Made by a program: the position numbers and the translations under genes. Below are positions 31,434 to 33,755 of a stretch of DNA of 33,755 nucleotides, in pieces; position 1 is the stretch's first letter; every line of letters begins with the position of its first letter. This DNA is from an uncultured Chlorobiales bacterium (GTDB lineage: Bacteria > Bacteroidota > Chlorobiia > Chlorobiales > Thermochlorobacteraceae): assembly GCA_938003965.1 (NCBI GenBank), contig CALKXI010000112.1:1-33755 (forward strand), given 5' to 3'. The notes beneath the pieces were generated by a model, which searched no databases, had not been told where the DNA came from, and saw nothing but the letters and a program-made list of their open reading frames with translations.

Positions 31434-32852
31434 ATGATTTCACCAACACTTTACACAAAAGACATCGCCCCTGAACTTGTTCATCAAATTCTTTCTAAGT
31501 CCATGATAGTTGATGGATTGGATATGGTTTTGGACCTTCGCAAGAGCCGTGGCGCGTATCTTTACGATGCCGTTTCCAAGCGCAATTTGTTGGACTTCTT
31601 CACATTTGTTGCCTCTGCGCCGATTGGCGCAAATCATCCCAGCATTTGGAACGATAAAGCCTTTCTCGACAAACTGCTCTATGCAGCGATTGTGAATCCT
31701 TCTAACTCCGATATTTATTCCGTTGAAATGGCAGAGTTCGTCGAGACCTTTCGCCAACTTGCTATGCCGAAAGGTATGAAATATACCTTTTGGATTGCAG
31801 GCGGCGCGCTCGCCGTTGAAAATGCTATCAAAGCCGCCTTCGATTGGAAGGTCAAGAAAAATTTCAAGAAAGGCTACACCACCGAAAAAGGTCATCAAGT
31901 CATTCACTTCAAACAAGCCTTTCACGGACGAAGCGGCTACACGCTCTCAATGACCAACACCGACCCCGCTAAAACCGACCTCTTTCCGAAATTTAATTGG
32001 CCTCGAATTACAAACCCGAAAATCACCTTCCCGCTTAACGAGCAACACCTTGCCGAAGTTGAAAAACTTGAAGCCCAAGCCATCGCCGAAATCAAGCAAG
32101 CCTTCTATGAAAACAAAGATGATATTGCGGCAATTTTGATTGAGCCGATTCAAGGCGAAGGCGGCGACAATCACTTCCGCCCGGAATTTCTCAAAGCCTT
32201 GCGCCTGCTTTCGCTTGAGAACGACGCAATGCTGATTTTCGATGAAGTGCAAACAGGCTTAGGCTTAACGGGCACAATGTGGGCGGCAGAACAAGTCCTG
32301 AACAACGGCAATCCGTGTGCGGTTGGCGATACGACTTGCAAATCGCTCGGTCGTTGTGTCGGCGATGAACTTTGTTTGCCCGATATGATTGCTTTCGGCA
32401 AGAAAACGCAAGTGTGCGGCTTTATGTCGACGACACGCATTGACGAAATTGAGGACAATGTGTTCCACGTGCCAAGCCGAATCAATTCCACTTGGGGCGG
32501 CAATTTGGTCGATATGCTTCGCTCGAAAAAGTATATCGAGATTATCGAACAAGATAAGTTACTGATAAACGCCAAAAACATCGGCGCGTTTTTGCTTACC
32601 AAAATTCAACTTCTTGCTGAGGAATTTAAGGGCACAGTTTCCAATCCGCGTGGCAGGGGCTTGATGTGTGCGTTTGACTTACCCGATAAAGCCACTCGCA
32701 ACAAGTTCATCTCCGAAGTGATGAAGCAAGGTGTGATAATGCTCGGCTGTGGCGAGCGAACGGTTCGTTTCCGCCCACCGCTCACGCTTTCGCTTGCCGA
32801 AGCTGAAGACGGCATGGCTCTTGTCCGCAACGCTATTAAAGCCATTCTGTAA
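31434..32852 (+). CDS. lat: L-lysine 6-aminotransferase with a four-Cys insertion
   Basis: LAT is a PLP-dependent enzyme that moves the epsilon-amino group of lysine to 2-oxoglutarate. It feeds lysine catabolism or 2-aminoadipate formation. The class III fold is visible: N-terminal segment with DGLDMVLDLRKSRGAYLYD, PLP phosphate contacts, IEPIQGEGGDNHFRPEF, the cofactor aspartate D270 in IFDEVQTG, and the Schiff-base Lys in IAFGKKTQVCGF (323 or 324). The unusual part is residues 289-317: between the helix WAAEQ and PDMIAFGKK there are about 25 extra residues with C295, C302, C308 and C314. At 472 aa it is about 25 longer than Mycobacterium LAT. Upstream 157 bp holds no clear promoter. Confidence 0.92.
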   Translation: MISPTLYTKDIAPELVHQILSKSMIVDGLDMVLDLRKSRGAYLYDAVSKRNLLDFFTFVASAPIGANHPSIWNDKAFLDKLLYAAIVNPSNSDIYSVEMAEFVETFRQLAMPKGMKYTFWIAGGALAVENAIKAAFDWKVKKNFKKGYTTEKGHQVIHFKQAFHGRSGYTLSMTNTDPAKTDLFPKFNWPRITNPKITFPLNEQHLAEVEKLEAQAIAEIKQAFYENKDDIAAILIEPIQGEGGDNHFRPEFLKALRLLSLENDAMLIFDEVQTGLGLTGTMWAAEQVLNNGNPCAVGDTTCKSLGRCVGDELCLPDMIAFGKKTQVCGFMSTTRIDEIEDNVFHVPSRINSTWGGNLVDMLRSKKYIEIIEQDKLLINAKNIGAFLLTKIQLLAEEFKGTVSNPRGRGLMCAFDLPDKATRNKFISEVMKQGVIMLGCGERTVRFRPPLTLSLAEAEDGMALVRNAIKAIL

Positions 32853-32874
32853 CATAACTTGTTCGACTTTTTTG

Positions 32875-32903
32875 AGAAGCAATCTCACTTTGAGGTTGCT
32901 TCT
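32875..32903 (+). terminator. Intrinsic terminator after lat
   Basis: AGAAGCAATCTCA (32875-32887) and TGAGGTTGCTTCT (32891-32903) form a 13-bp stem with one G-T pair and a three-base loop. It is followed on the + strand by TTGCTTTTTG. It begins 22 bp after the lat stop and overlaps the stop codon of the convergent flippase gene. On the minus strand the following bases are A-rich, so it should act mainly in the + direction. Confidence 0.85.
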
Positions 32904-33755
32904 TTGCTTTTTGCGCGATAAAGAAAAAATTGAACCCCCCAAAGCACACACATTGAAATCAGCGTGGCAATCGCCGCGCCCATTTCGGCATAGTTTGGAA
33001 TGAGCACAAAGTTCATCACGAGATTTGAAGTCGCGAACACAAGTGCCACGTGCAAGAGCACATCGCCTATGCCCTTTGCGGCGAAAAAATAATTGTAGGG
33101 CTTTGAAAGTCCGTTGATGAGCGTCGCTAAAAGAAGTGGATAGAGAAGAAGCGTATGCTCTTGATACTTTGGAAACACCCACTCAAAAATCCATTGCCCT
33201 ACCAAAAGATACATCGCGCTAATCGCAAGGAGCACGAAAGCATTGGCTTTGATAAGCGACGCTGGAACCATTTCCAACGAGGAAAGTTTTTTGAACCGAA
33301 CCGCCAAGTATGCATCGGAAAACATCTGCATCGGCGAAACAAAGAAAACCATCACGGCATAAACGCCCACATTCACGCTGGTGAAGAGTGAGGCAAGGAG
33401 CATAGAATCCAAATTTTGCGTTAAGATGGCGAGCGTGCGCCCAACATAAAACTTCGCGCCATACTGTTTGATTTCTTTCCATAATTCATCTTTGAATGTG
33501 TTCAATGCCGCCAGACTTGGTTTACCTTTTGCAATCAAAAAGAGGGCAACCGCACACGATGAACATGAATACACTGCAATCGTGGAAAATGTCGTGAGGT
33601 TGCTCTGCCACCAGAGCACAACCAAGAGCGCGAGAAATAGCGTTTGCACTGCGGCGTTGTAGAACGAGAGTTTGAGCATCTCGTTTGTGCCTTGATAAAG
33701 CAGTTGGAAGTAGATTTTGAACACGATGAACGCAAGCGGAAGCGAAAAGAGTGCA
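32885..33755 (-). CDS. Polysaccharide/lipid-sugar flippase (Wzx/MATE type), N-terminus outside window
   Basis: This is a multi-helix membrane protein of the polysaccharide biosynthesis (Wzx-like, MATE-fold) family. The frame is open to the right edge: ahead of the GTG at 33724 it reads ALFSLPLAFIVFKIYFQLL, a normal family segment, so the real start is upstream. At least seven hydrophobic segments are seen. The stretch YGAKFYVGRTLAILTQNLDS is the classic mid-protein helix with the loop QxxD, and LPLLLATLINGLSKP-like helices follow. These proteins move lipid-linked oligosaccharides across the inner membrane. The C-terminus is short and charged (RAKSKEATSK). Neighbouring genes beyond the edge are unseen. 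Confidence 0.82.
   Translation of the reverse strand, partial: ALFSLPLAFIVFKIYFQLLYQGTNEMLKLSFYNAAVQTLFLALLVVLWWQSNLTTFSTIAVYSCSSCAVALFLIAKGKPSLAALNTFKDELWKEIKQYGAKFYVGRTLAILTQNLDSMLLASLFTSVNVGVYAVMVFFVSPMQMFSDAYLAVRFKKLSSLEMVPASLIKANAFVLLAISAMYLLVGQWIFEWVFPKYQEHTLLLYPLLLATLINGLSKPYNYFFAAKGIGDVLLHVALVFATSNLVMNFVLIPNYAEMGAAIATLISMCVLWGVQFFLYRAKSKEATSK

Overview
The window looks like chromosome from a bacterium of the Bacteroidota/Chlorobiota group. The large secreted protein at 27980-30535 ends in a typical type IX secretion (T9SS) sorting domain. A candidate promoter before rpsF fits the Bacteroidota -33/-7 pattern. Many genes lack a Shine-Dalgarno sequence, while some (ssb, rplT, the ferredoxin) have good ones. 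I did not compute GC content or search a database, so the lineage is an inference. There are no rRNA or tRNA genes, insertion sequences, integrases or CRISPR arrays that I can see.

Layout. 1-2107 (+): the end of a class V aminotransferase and trpD, butted TAA-ATG. 2110-8704 (-): a TIGR00282/YmdB-type phosphoesterase, an NtrC-type sigma-54 response regulator, a fused two-domain sugar-type oxidoreductase and an ABC-F ATPase. 8850-14107 (+): one tightly packed operon with a flippase-like membrane protein, two membrane family-2 glycosyltransferases, a polysaccharide deacetylase and an EamA transporter. Embedded in it is a pair made of a 72-aa ORF and a pol-beta-type nucleotidyltransferase. 14155-15980 (-): small poorly characterised genes, including a membrane-protein gene broken by a one-base frameshift that is easy to miss. 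16041-20762 (-): thrS-infC-rpmI-rplT-pheS. 21095-22864 (-): rpsF-ssb-rpsR-rplI. 23117-23812 (+): a TrkA/KtrA-type potassium-channel regulator. 23822-25570 (-): ECF sigma factor, membrane anti-sigma-like protein and secreted Spy/CpxP-like protein. 25658-27436 (-): a small hypothetical gene and mnmE. 27574-27894 (+): a 2[4Fe-4S] ferredoxin with its own terminator. 27980-31276 (-): the T9SS metalloprotease and rnhB. 31434-32852 (+): L-lysine 6-aminotransferase with an unusual four-cysteine insertion. 32885-33755 (-): the C-terminal part of a polysaccharide flippase running off the window.

How the parts fit. Most of the window is housekeeping (translation, tRNA modification, RNase HII) in classical gene orders. 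The accessory interest lies in four places: the 8.85-14.1 kb operon, which I infer builds, deacetylates and moves a lipid-linked glycan; its embedded small-ORF/nucleotidyltransferase pair; the three-gene sigma/anti-sigma/periplasmic-sensor circuit; and the small-gene cluster with the frameshifted gene. Two intergenic stretches above 300 bp (18449-18794 and 20763-21094) contain no intact gene but do contain short protein-like reading frames and inverted repeats that may be remnants of decayed genes or leader structures.
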